From JBOGXF01 sp050694275 (lineage in GTDB: Bacteria > Actinomycetota > CADDZG01 > WHSQ01), in contig JBOGXF010000072.1 of NCBI GenBank assembly GCA_050694275.1, forward strand, positions 1-13,999: 13,999 bases of DNA, in the 5' to 3' direction. Shown here piece after piece: positions 1 through 6,591 of the stretch (the first letter of the stretch is position 1; each line of letters begins with the position of its first letter). The notes beneath the pieces are model-generated. The model did no database searches and had not been told where the DNA came from. It was given only the letters and a program-made list of their open reading frames with translations. Made by a program: the position numbers and the translations under genes.

Positions 1-119
1 TGCTGACCGAGGATGCTCTCGACGGCATCGCCCGCAGCCTCAACGACCGGCCTCGCAAACGGCTTGGATTCATGAAACCATCGGAACGGCTCGCCGAGCT
101 CCTTGCGATGACCGCTTGA
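1..119 (+). CDS. IS30-family transposase, C-terminal end (5' part outside window)
   Basis: The frame is open from the left edge (first full codon at 3) to the TGA at 117-119 and gives the last 38 residues of a protein. These contain the run SLNDRPRKRLGFMKPSERLA, which matches the conserved end of the rve/integrase domain in IS30-family transposases (N-x-R-P-R-K-x-L-G-[FW]-x-x-P-x-E-x-L). IS30 transposases are DDE enzymes that cut and join the element ends. The catalytic residues lie outside the window, so activity cannot be judged. The family assignment rests only on this short tail. The element must end shortly after the stop codon, because the next gene starts at about 173-188. Confidence 0.8.
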   Translation, partial: LTEDALDGIARSLNDRPRKRLGFMKPSERLAELLAMTA

Positions 120-130
120 ATCCGCCAAGG
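100..130. mobile_element. probable right end of the IS30-family element
   Basis: IS30-family transposase genes commonly run into the right terminal inverted repeat, so the right end is expected around the stop codon at 117-119. The matching left repeat and any target duplication are outside the window, so the exact boundary is inferred, not seen. Confidence 0.35.
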
Positions 131-187
131 GAAATATCGCCAAATCCGGTTCTCTTTGGGCCGAGTACAACTATGGTGTCAGTTCCT

Positions 188-2227
188 ATGCGGACCATTC
201 GTTCGATTGCTTTGTTTGTCGCGCTCGGCGTCCTCTTCGCCGGGCTCAACTCCTCGTCGGTTGCGGCGCCGGGCGGCGGCAAATCGTCGACCCCTGAAAC
301 CGCGCACGATCGGCTCGACCTCGCCGGCGATGCCGCCAGGTGGGTGCCGGGCGAGGCCGTCGTGCGTTTCCGCCCGGGGCTGTCGCGCTCCGAGGGCGCG
401 GCGGCGGTCGCAGCGAAGGGAGCGCGGATCGCCGAGCGCCTTGCCGGGGGCCGCGCGTTTGCCCGCGTCAAGCTGCCGCCGGGCCTGTCGGTCGCTCGGG
501 GAGTCAAACAGCTCAGAGGGGATCCGCGCATCGTGGAGGCCGAGCCCAACCTCTTGCGTTTCGTCAGCCACGTTCCCAACGACCCGCTCTTCAACGACCA
601 GTGGGGACTGCACAACACCGGGCAGCCGCACCGAACGTCGCAGGGTGGGAGCCAGACGATCTCGGGGACTCCCGACGCCGACATCGACGCGCCGGAGGCG
701 TGGGACCTCGAGCAGGGCGATCCGGACACGGTCATCGCGATCATCGATACCGGGGTCGACGTCACCCACCCGGACCTCGCGCCGAACATCTGGGTCAACC
801 CGGATGATCCTCCCGGAGATGCGGACGGAGACGACGACCTTGACGACGATCACAACGGCTACCCAGACGACGTCAACGGGTGGGACTTCGCCGAGAACGA
901 CGACACCCTTCTCCATCCCGATCAGTCGGTCTTCGGCGCCGAGCACGGGACCCACGTCGCGGGGACCGCCGCGGCGGCGATGGACGACAACACCGGCGTC
1001 GCCGGGGTCTGTCCCCAGTGCAGCATCATGGTGCTCAAGATCGGCAGGCCCGCCACAGGGGACTTGAACGGCGACGGCATCGACGAGCGGTTCATGGAGT
1101 TGACCCTGGACGCCGAACTCGAAGCAATCGAGTACGCGATCAGCATGGGCGCCGACGTCGTCAACGCGAGCTTTGGGGCGCCGTTCTTCTGGTCGAGGAT
1201 GGAATGGAAGGCGTATCGCGATCTCGGGAACGCCGGCGTGCTCTCTGTGGTTGCGTCGGGGAACGGGCGCGGGGACAACGACCTATTCATGCCGCTCGAT
1301 TTCGACGGCGACCAGTTCCCCGACACGCTTTCCCCGATCTACCCGGCGAGCTACAACCTGCCCGGCATCGTCTCGGTGGCGGCGAGCACCGATCGCGACG
1401 AGTACGGGATCATCAGCAACTGCGCCAACCGGGAGCCCGAGGAATGGCTGTGCTTCTTCACCAACTGGGGCCACGAGTCGGTCGACGTCGCGGCCCCCGG
1501 GACCGACGTCATCAGCACGTTGCCGAACAACAATTACGCGGTGTTCGACGGCACCTCGATGGCGGCTCCGCACGTCGCGGGGCTCGCCGGGCTCGTGAAG
1601 TCGCGCTTCGAGCGCCAAGAGTTCGGAGCCGATCCGGCGAACGTTAAGACCGCGATCTTGCGTTCCGTCGAAAGGCCGCCGGGCTCGTTCGACACCGTGC
1701 GCGCCTTTCCACCGGCCCTTTTCCCCCAGGCTCCCGCGACCGGGGACTTCACCCGCACCAACGGGCGCGTGAACGCCGCGCGCGCCCTCAACGAGCCGCT
1801 AGCCGTCGCTCCGGAGCGCCCGTCGGACGGCAACATCGACGGCGCGAAGCGGATCCGCAAGCGTGCGACCGGGCGCGTCTCGTGGCCCGAGGACGTCAAC
1901 GACGTCTATAGGAAGCGGCTCCGCAAGGGCAGAAGGTACCGGGTCGTGCTGCGACCGGACGGTGCCCGGGATCTCGACCTGTGGGTGTGGAAGCAAAAGA
2001 CAAAAGAGATTTGGCAGATCCAGCTCGGGTGTATCGATCCAGTCTTCAGGGGATGCAAGCTGCTCGACGCATCGGCCAACGACGTCTCCCAGCAGGTGCG
2101 CGAGAGGGTCACGTTCAGGCCGAAGAAGACCGGACGCCACTACATCCAGGTCGTCGCGTGGCTGTTCAATGAGGGTAACTACACGCTACGCGTGCGACGC
2201 TGCACGCGACCCGCGCCGCGATGCTGA
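188..2227 (+). CDS. secreted subtilisin-like serine protease (S8) with PPC-like C-terminal domain
   Basis: This is a 679-aa extracellular endopeptidase of the subtilisin (S8) family. The start at 188 gives a textbook signal peptide: MRTIR, a hydrophobic core, and an AxA-like site near SSVAAP. ATG 173 would add five residues and cannot be excluded; neither start has a clear Shine-Dalgarno. Residues ~50-126 look like an inhibitor/chaperone propeptide of the fervidolysin type. The catalytic triad is Asp187 (IIDTGVD), His253 (EHGTHVAG) and Ser457 (DGTSMAAPHVAG), with oxyanion Asn359 (VASGNG), so the enzyme looks intact. Asp-rich loops follow the first motif (~204-230), and DLNGDGIDE and DFDGDQFPD resemble calcium-binding loops. 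Residues ~555-675 resemble a pre-peptidase C-terminal (PPC) beta-sandwich. The gene lies right beside the IS30 end; whether its native promoter survives is unclear. Confidence 0.93.
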   Translation: MRTIRSIALFVALGVLFAGLNSSSVAAPGGGKSSTPETAHDRLDLAGDAARWVPGEAVVRFRPGLSRSEGAAAVAAKGARIAERLAGGRAFARVKLPPGLSVARGVKQLRGDPRIVEAEPNLLRFVSHVPNDPLFNDQWGLHNTGQPHRTSQGGSQTISGTPDADIDAPEAWDLEQGDPDTVIAIIDTGVDVTHPDLAPNIWVNPDDPPGDADGDDDLDDDHNGYPDDVNGWDFAENDDTLLHPDQSVFGAEHGTHVAGTAAAAMDDNTGVAGVCPQCSIMVLKIGRPATGDLNGDGIDERFMELTLDAELEAIEYAISMGADVVNASFGAPFFWSRMEWKAYRDLGNAGVLSVVASGNGRGDNDLFMPLDFDGDQFPDTLSPIYPASYNLPGIVSVAASTDRDEYGIISNCANREPEEWLCFFTNWGHESVDVAAPGTDVISTLPNNNYAVFDGTSMAAPHVAGLAGLVKSRFERQEFGADPANVKTAILRSVERPPGSFDTVRAFPPALFPQAPATGDFTRTNGRVNAARALNEPLAVAPERPSDGNIDGAKRIRKRATGRVSWPEDVNDVYRKRLRKGRRYRVVLRPDGARDLDLWVWKQKTKEIWQIQLGCIDPVFRGCKLLDASANDVSQQVRERVTFRPKKTGRHYIQVVAWLFNEGNYTLRVRRCTRPAPRC

Positions 2228-2259
2228 CCGGGTAACTTCCTAAGCCCGGGGCATTGATT

Positions 2260-2273
2260 GGGCCTTCGGGCTC
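2260..2273 (+). terminator. UUCG-tetraloop hairpin downstream of the protease gene
   Basis: GGGCC (2260-2264), TTCG loop and GGCTC (2269-2273) form a 5-bp stem with one G-U pair and a very stable tetraloop, 33 nt after the protease stop. There is no T-tract. It is probably part of the 3' end signal of the protease transcript. Confidence 0.4.
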
Positions 2274-2275
2274 GA

Positions 2276-2311
2276 TGGCGGCCATAGGGGCGCGGATACC
2301 CATGGCCGCCA
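2276..2311. terminator. 10-bp perfect inverted repeat between convergent genes
   Basis: TGGCGGCCAT (2276-2285) and ATGGCCGCCA (2302-2311) are perfect inverted copies with a 16-nt spacer that can add GGG/CCC pairs. It sits between the protease (+) and the small zinc-finger operon (-), 11 nt beyond the latter's last stop, so it is well placed as a bidirectional terminator. It lacks a T-run, so intrinsic activity is uncertain. Confidence 0.5.
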
Positions 2312-2322
2312 CCGACAAACCG

Positions 2323-2490
2323 CTACCGGACAGCCGCCGAGATGTAGTGATCGGTCGCTTCGACGAGATCCGCCACGAATTCGGAGGCGTCTTCGAACCC
2401 GTCCTCGGCAAGTCGATCCCTGAGCCCGGCGAGGGTGCTCGCCAGGAGCACGATGATGAGATCACCGAGCTCCGGCGCGGGCGGGGTCAA
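2323..2490 (-). CDS. small 55-aa helical protein, TTG start overlapping the upstream stop
   Basis: No family is recognised. The frame starts at TTG 2490-2488, sharing bases with the TGA of the zinc-finger gene (TTGA overlap), and stops at TAG 2325-2323. The 55 residues are acidic and mostly helix-forming, with a hydrophobic stretch near the N terminus (LGDLIIVLLASTLAGL) followed by an acidic amphipathic part (LAEDGFEDASEFVADLVEAT). The composition is protein-like and differs from the Arg/Pro-rich shadow frames nearby. The overlap suggests translational coupling and a joint role with the zinc-finger protein. The start codon is the least certain point, because the same frame continues open upstream. 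Confidence 0.5.
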   Translation of the reverse strand: MTPPAPELGDLIIVLLASTLAGLRDRLAEDGFEDASEFVADLVEATDHYISAAVR

Positions 2491-2651
2491 CGGGATCCCC
2501 GCATGATCTCGGGGTGGTACTTCCAGTAGTGGCGGCGCACCGCGGGCAGCCTGCTCCACCCCTTCGGGACGCGGATCGGTTTCCCGCAGGTGTGGCAGCG
2601 ATCGAGCCCCCTTTTTCGGGCGCGTTTGCCCTGGGCCTTCTTTGAGGGCAT
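2487..2651 (-). CDS. 54-aa C2H2-type zinc-finger protein
   Basis: This small ORF runs from ATG 2651-2649 to TGA 2489-2487 and is preceded by a very good ribosome binding site (GGAGGTGA, about 6 nt before ATG). The protein begins with a strongly basic segment (SKKAQGKRARKRG) followed by Cys19-x2-Cys22 and His41-x4-His46, a plausible C2H2 zinc site, with aromatic residues around the histidines (HYWKYHPE). The basic tail and single finger suggest binding to DNA or RNA, but the target is unknown and no named family is recognised. It overlaps the following 55-aa gene by 4 nt. The ribosome binding site, an upstream -10 box and the zinc ligands together make it a convincing gene despite its size. 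Confidence 0.75.
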   Translation of the reverse strand: MPSKKAQGKRARKRGLDRCHTCGKPIRVPKGWSRLPAVRRHYWKYHPEIMRGSR

Positions 2652-2692
2652 GTCCCTCACCTCCATCGGCCCCGGGAGTCGCGGCTTCTCTC

Positions 2693-2698
2693 ACGATA
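2693..2698 (-). promoter_or_regulatory. -10 box for the zinc-finger operon, inside a small inverted repeat
   Basis: On the minus strand TATCGT fits TANNNT and would start a transcript with a ~35-nt leader carrying the ribosome binding site. The box is exactly enclosed by CTCTC (2688-2692) and GAGAG (2699-2703) on the plus strand, a possible small operator. No good -35 is visible. Confidence 0.4.
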
Positions 2699-2708
2699 GA
2701 GAGCGGGT

Positions 2709-2736
2709 GTGACAGAAACGCGGCGCTCGGTTATCC
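2709..2736 (+). promoter_or_regulatory. possible promoter of the dehydrogenase gene
   Basis: GTGACA (2709-2714), a 16-nt spacer and TTATCC (2731-2736) resemble a sigma70-type promoter, 7 nt before ATG 2744. Transcription could begin at or very near the start codon. The -10 box is a poor match. AGGA (2737-2740) could alternatively act as a closely spaced ribosome binding site. Confidence 0.35.
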
Positions 2737-2743
2737 AGGACCC

Positions 2744-3772
2744 ATGCGAGCGCTCACGATCGACGGATACGGCTTCGAGCACGTCGCGATCAGAGAGGTC
2801 GCCCAACCCGAGCCCGGCCCCCATGAAGTCGCGGTCGAGATCAAGGCGGCCGCGCTCAACCACCTCGACCTGTGGACGCTCACCGGGGCGATCAAGTTCG
2901 AGCACCGCTTCCCCCACACACTCGGCGCCGACGGGGCGGGGGTGATCGCGGCGGTCGGCGACGGAGTCTCTGCGGGCATCAAGGCCGGAGCTCGCGTGCT
3001 CGTCAATCCCGCGCTGTCGTGCGGCCGCTGCGAGTTCTGCCGGTCGGGCGAGCAGTCGATGTGCACGACCTTTCGCATGCTGGGCGAGCACGAGCCCGGC
3101 ACCATCGCGCAGACGGTGGTCGTGCCTGCGGACAACGTCTTTCCGTTTCCCGCCCACCTCTCTTTCGCCGAAGCGGCCGCGTTGGGAGTCACCTTCATCA
3201 CCGCATTCCGCATGCTTTTCGTCCGGGGGCGGCTGCGACCGGGGGAGTGGGTGCTCATCTCCGGCATCGGGGGCGGGCTCGCCCTGTCCGCCTTCCAGCT
3301 CGCGCGCCCGGTCGCCGGCAAGATCATCGTGACGTCGTCGTCGGACCAGAAGCTCGAGCGCGCGCTCGACCTGGGAGCCGACGAGACGGTGAACTATGCC
3401 GAGGAGGACGTGGGCCGGGCGGTGCGGAGGCTGACTGCCAAGCGGGGCGTCGATCTCGCGATCGACTCGGCGGGTGGGCCGTCGCTCGAGGCCTCGATGC
3501 GCGCGCTGAGAAAAGGCGGGCGACTGGTCAACGCCGGCGCGACCGCGGGAGCGAAGTCGGAGATCGACGTTCGCCGGCTCTTCTGGAACCAGATCGAGAT
3601 CATCGGATCGACGATGGGATCGATCTCCGACGTTTCCGAGATGCTGCGCATGGTCGGGGGCACAAAACTGCGCCCGCTCATCGACGGAACGGTCACGCTG
3701 GACGAATCCCCGGACGCCCTGCGCCGGCTGGACCGCGGCGAGCAGTTCGGCAAGCTCGTCGTCACGTTTTAG
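2744..3772 (+). CDS. medium-chain zinc-type dehydrogenase / quinone oxidoreductase-like
   Basis: This 342-aa protein of the medium-chain dehydrogenase/reductase superfamily is expected to be a cytoplasmic NAD(P)H-dependent oxidoreductase; the substrate is unknown. The GroES-like domain (~1-130) carries the structural-zinc cysteines Cys93, Cys96, Cys99 and Cys107 (CGRCEFC...C). The residues that usually bind catalytic zinc are absent: Asn39 replaces the Cys (ALNHLDLW) and the GHE motif reads GAD (61-63). This pattern suits quinone-oxidoreductase-like members rather than zinc alcohol dehydrogenases. The Rossmann part has a glycine-rich cofactor loop at ~174-180 (GIGGGLA). The start at 2744 fits family length; an in-frame ATG at 2642 would add an unrelated low-complexity extension. 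The gene is convergent with the next one and overlaps it by 4 nt. Confidence 0.88.
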   Translation: MRALTIDGYGFEHVAIREVAQPEPGPHEVAVEIKAAALNHLDLWTLTGAIKFEHRFPHTLGADGAGVIAAVGDGVSAGIKAGARVLVNPALSCGRCEFCRSGEQSMCTTFRMLGEHEPGTIAQTVVVPADNVFPFPAHLSFAEAAALGVTFITAFRMLFVRGRLRPGEWVLISGIGGGLALSAFQLARPVAGKIIVTSSSDQKLERALDLGADETVNYAEEDVGRAVRRLTAKRGVDLAIDSAGGPSLEASMRALRKGGRLVNAGATAGAKSEIDVRRLFWNQIEIIGSTMGSISDVSEMLRMVGGTKLRPLIDGTVTLDESPDALRRLDRGEQFGKLVVTF

Positions 3773-4665
3773 GGCTCGCGAGTAACGGCACCCCGCACGG
3801 CCGCGGCGACGGCTTCGGTCGCGAGCACGCCGAGAAGGTCCAGCTCGGCCTCGCCGGCCGAGTCCTCGGAGGGCGCCGCGCACGCGAAGACGACGTCGCC
3901 GTCGTAGCGAGTGTGCGCGGGGCGAACCGACACGGTGATCCCGTCCGCGCCGCGCGCCGCGAGCCACCGGACGGCGCGCTTGCCGAGCGCAGCGTCGCAC
4001 GCGACCACCGCGAGCACCGTGTTGAACGGGGCCTCGTCGGACGGGGGGCCGGGGGGACGCCACGCCGCGTCCGGTGCGGAGGTGCCGGCAAGAACGCGGC
4101 CCTCAGAGTCGACGACGTCTCCGTTCACCACTGCGAGGGCGGACACCGCGACACCGTCTCGCTCGGCCCGGGCGATGCCGAGTCCTCCCTGTGCCGCGTG
4201 CTCGCGCCCGGCCCACTTTCCGACCGTGGCTCCGGTTCCCGCTCCCACGAGCCCCGTGGGGACGTCCTCTTCGGCGGCCGCGGCGCACGCGGCCCGTCCG
4301 GCGTCGACTCCCGGGCGGACGTCGGCCCGGCCTTCGCCGAGATCGAACACGACCGCCGCGGGCACGATCGGCACGACCGCGACCCCGGCCTCGTAGCCGA
4401 TGCCTTTGGCTTCGAGCCACTCGGTGACGCCGTGCGCGGCCGCCAGTCCGAAAGCGCTCCCCCCGGTGAGCAGGATCGCGTGCACTTCGGTCAGCTTGCG
4501 GTCGGGATGAAGGAGCGCGAGCTCCCGCGTTCCCGGGGACGCACCGCGTATCTCACACGACGTCACGTTCCCGGGCGGAACGAGGACCACCGTGCAGCCG
4601 GTGCGCGCGCTTTCTTCGGTCCAATGTCCGACGCGAAACCCGAACCCCAAAGTCGAACCGATCAT
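3769..4665 (-). CDS. P1-family (DmpA/NylC-like) self-processing peptidase
   Basis: This 298-aa protein belongs to the peptidase S58/P1 family, N-terminal-nucleophile hydrolases that include the aminopeptidase DmpA and the nylon-oligomer hydrolase NylC. Family hallmarks are the N-terminal GFRVGHW segment, the LLTGGSAFGLAAAHGV motif, and GAGTGATVGKW. The likely self-cleavage site is Asn215-Thr216 (PFNTVLAVV), which would yield a ~215-residue alpha chain and an 83-residue beta chain beginning with the Thr nucleophile, as in NylC. The substrate is unknown. ATG 4665 is chosen; GTG 4668 directly before it is an alternative. The reading frame stays open far upstream but that part is antisense to the next gene. 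The stop overlaps the dehydrogenase stop by 4 nt. Confidence 0.9.
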   Translation of the reverse strand: MIGSTLGFGFRVGHWTEESARTGCTVVLVPPGNVTSCEIRGASPGTRELALLHPDRKLTEVHAILLTGGSAFGLAAAHGVTEWLEAKGIGYEAGVAVVPIVPAAVVFDLGEGRADVRPGVDAGRAACAAAAEEDVPTGLVGAGTGATVGKWAGREHAAQGGLGIARAERDGVAVSALAVVNGDVVDSEGRVLAGTSAPDAAWRPPGPPSDEAPFNTVLAVVACDAALGKRAVRWLAARGADGITVSVRPAHTRYDGDVVFACAAPSEDSAGEAELDLLGVLATEAVAAAVRGAVTREP

Positions 4666-4709
4666 CACAGAATCATGCCCCGGCCGGCCTCCGCGGGCGA
4701 CCGGTCCCG

Positions 4710-4715
4710 TAGGAT
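4710..4715 (+). promoter_or_regulatory. -10 box of the membrane protein gene (leaderless type)
   Basis: TAGGAT matches TANNNT and ends 8 nt before ATG 4724, so the transcript would begin at or next to the start codon. The same bases (AGGA) could instead serve as a loosely spaced ribosome binding site. On the other strand CATGAT (6 nt before ATG 4665) is a weaker candidate for the divergent peptidase gene. Confidence 0.5.
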
Positions 4716-4723
4716 GCCGCGCC

Positions 4724-5923
4724 ATGGCCGACTTTGCCTCGTCCGTGCGGGTGTCGCTTGCACGCGGCGGATGGCCCGACGCCGCTGCGGTCGCCGCCTT
4801 TTCGTTCCTCGTCCTCTTGACCATCGGGGCGATCCTGCTCGCGGCGGCGAAGGTCCAGCAGCCGGAACTCGGCGCCGGGGGCGATCCGATAGAGGCTCTC
4901 ACCGCGGTGGTGATCCTGTCGCTGGCGTCTCTGGGCGCGCCGGTCTCGATCGGGGAACTCGAGATCTCCGTGCTTCCGCTCGGTGCGCTAGCGGGATTCG
5001 GGTTCGCGATCGCGTGGGCCACGGGCCGCTTCGTCGCACGAAGAGACGCGATGGGGTTGAGCGAGCGCGCGCTCGAAGGGATCAAGCCCGCGTTGCCACT
5101 GGCGCTTATGTGCTGGGTGGCCTCATTGGTTTTTCGTTTGCGTGGTGAGAGTCCCATCGGCGCGGGGGCGATCGAGGCGCTTCTGCTTGCCGCCATCTGG
5201 GGAGTCCTCTTCGGCGCGGCGGGTGGCGCGCTGGCGAACACGTCACCGCGGGATCTGGTTCGGTCCGCCACCGCCCGGCTGCGCGACCGGCTCGGGGCCC
5301 GGTTCGCCGGAGTGATGGCCGGAGTGGTCATGCTCGTGGTGGTGGTGGTCCTGGCGATGGGGGCGGTGCTCCTCTGGATCATCGTCGCCGCGGCCCGGGG
5401 TGCGCTCCCCGAGAGATTCGGAGCAGGGGATGCGGTCGCCGCGTTCGTGTTTTTTCTGGCGTTCCTCCCAAACATCGTGGTCGCGGTCGTGGCGCTGTCT
5501 CTCGGCGCACCGATCGAAGTCGGGGCGCGTCTCACCTTCGGTGGGAAGGTCGTGGGTTCGCTCCAAGAGTTCTCTGTGCTCGACTGGGGCAGGGCCGACC
5601 CCCCGACACTCTTGTACGCGTTGTTGCTCATTCCACTTGCCTCGTGTTTGCTCGGTGGGGTGGCGGCCTACCGGGCCGCATCGGATCGTTCCCGCATGGC
5701 GGAGATCATCGCCACGGCGGCTGCGACCTTCGCTCTCGCGCTGACCGCGCTCGCAGTGCTGGGAGATGCCCGGCTGGGACTCGGGGTTCTCGACCGCCGC
5801 GGGTTCGGCGTGGTCGCTCCCGGCGAAGCGGTGGTCCTGGTTCTCGCTCTGATCTGGGCCCTCGTGATCGGACTGGTCGGCTGGAAAATCGCAGGGCGGC
5901 AGACACGCGAGGATCGACCGTGA
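4724..5923 (+). CDS. polytopic membrane protein, possibly DUF6350/PerM-like
   Basis: This 399-aa, very hydrophobic protein has about ten predicted membrane segments. Clear examples are AAAVAAFSFLVLLTIGAILL near the start, MAGVVMLVVVVVLAMGAVLL, AAFVFFLAFLPNIVVAVVAL and a final EAVVLVLALIWALVIGLVG. The size, topology and the LPN...GAPIEVG stretch recall the actinobacterial DUF6350 family (the group containing mycobacterial PerM), but that is a tentative likeness from memory. No catalytic or transport motif is visible. ATG 4724 is chosen because it follows TAGGAT at leaderless spacing; the frame upstream is antisense to the peptidase start and protein-poor. Its stop TGA overlaps the next GTG (GTGA), so it is co-translated with the hydrolase gene. 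Confidence 0.75.
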   Translation: MADFASSVRVSLARGGWPDAAAVAAFSFLVLLTIGAILLAAAKVQQPELGAGGDPIEALTAVVILSLASLGAPVSIGELEISVLPLGALAGFGFAIAWATGRFVARRDAMGLSERALEGIKPALPLALMCWVASLVFRLRGESPIGAGAIEALLLAAIWGVLFGAAGGALANTSPRDLVRSATARLRDRLGARFAGVMAGVVMLVVVVVLAMGAVLLWIIVAAARGALPERFGAGDAVAAFVFFLAFLPNIVVAVVALSLGAPIEVGARLTFGGKVVGSLQEFSVLDWGRADPPTLLYALLLIPLASCLLGGVAAYRAASDRSRMAEIIATAAATFALALTALAVLGDARLGLGVLDRRGFGVVAPGEAVVLVLALIWALVIGLVGWKIAGRQTREDRP

Positions 5924-6582
5924 GCATGGAGATCTTTCTCGCCCGCCCCGTCGGCCCCCTTCAGTGCAACTGCTACGTGGTCGGCGATCCCGAAACGAGA
6001 GAAGCCATCTTGATCGATCCCGGCGGCAACGCCGAGGAATTGGCCGAGGCGCTCGTCGAGCAAGACCTCACGATTGTCGCGATCGTGGCCACCCACGCGC
6101 ACTTCGATCACATCCTCGCGGCGGAACGCCTGCGCGAGGTGACCGGCGCGCCCTTCTTTCTCCACGACGAGGATCTCGTGCTGCTCGATTGGATGGAGTC
6201 GTCCGGGCGCCTGTTCCTCGGCGCCGAGGTCGGTCCGCCGCCGGACGTTGACCGGAACGCGCCGGAGGGCGAGATCATCTCAGCGGGAACGACCTCGCTC
6301 GAGGTTCTGCACACGCCCGGTCACTCGCCCGGCTCGATCTCGCTGGTCTCCGACGAGGCGGTGTTCTCGGGCGACACGCTCTTCGCCGGCTCGGTCGGAC
6401 GCACCGATCTGCCCGGCGGGGACACCGACACCCTGGTCGCCGCGATCAAAAGGAAACTGTTCGCGCTCGAGGGCGATCTTCCTGTCTATCCGGGGCATGG
6501 CCCCGCGACGAGGCTGGGAGAAGAGCGCCGGTCCAATCCCTTCGTCGGGAGCGCCAGCCGATTGTGGCTCCCGGGCCGCTGA
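5920..6582 (+). CDS. metallo-beta-lactamase-fold hydrolase, glyoxalase II-like
   Basis: This 220-aa cytoplasmic hydrolase has the dinuclear metal site of the MBL fold: His59-x-His61-x-Asp63-His64 (THAHFDH), His135 (HTPGHSPGS), Asp152 (FSGDTLF) and His193 (YPGHGP). The QCNCYVVGDP start and GRTDLPGGD segment are typical of glyoxalase II-like thioester hydrolases (hydroxyacylglutathione hydrolase type). At ~220 aa it lacks the C-terminal substrate domain of classical GloB, so the thiol partner is open. GTG 5920 is the best start: GAGGA lies about 6 nt upstream and GTG overlaps the preceding TGA. ATG 5926 is possible. It probably forms an operon with the membrane protein gene. Confidence 0.9.
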   Translation: MSMEIFLARPVGPLQCNCYVVGDPETREAILIDPGGNAEELAEALVEQDLTIVAIVATHAHFDHILAAERLREVTGAPFFLHDEDLVLLDWMESSGRLFLGAEVGPPPDVDRNAPEGEIISAGTTSLEVLHTPGHSPGSISLVSDEAVFSGDTLFAGSVGRTDLPGGDTDTLVAAIKRKLFALEGDLPVYPGHGPATRLGEERRSNPFVGSASRLWLPGR

Positions 6583-6591
6583 GCGCGGGCG

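Noticed and set aside
116..187. Starting the protease at TTG 116
   Set aside because: This lies inside the IS30 transposase stop region and puts a non-hydrophobic extension before a perfect signal peptide.
2323..2694. A single 123-aa minus-strand protein covering the two mini-genes
   Set aside because: Its N-terminal half is out of frame with the zinc-finger ORF, which has the strong ribosome binding site and metal ligands. Only its C-terminal 55 residues look protein-like.
2657..5148. Very long open frames on both strands across the dehydrogenase and peptidase genes (468 and 758 codons)
   Set aside because: They are Arg/Gly/Ala-rich, lack any domain and lie opposite or out of frame with clearly recognisable enzymes. 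High GC keeps such frames open by chance.
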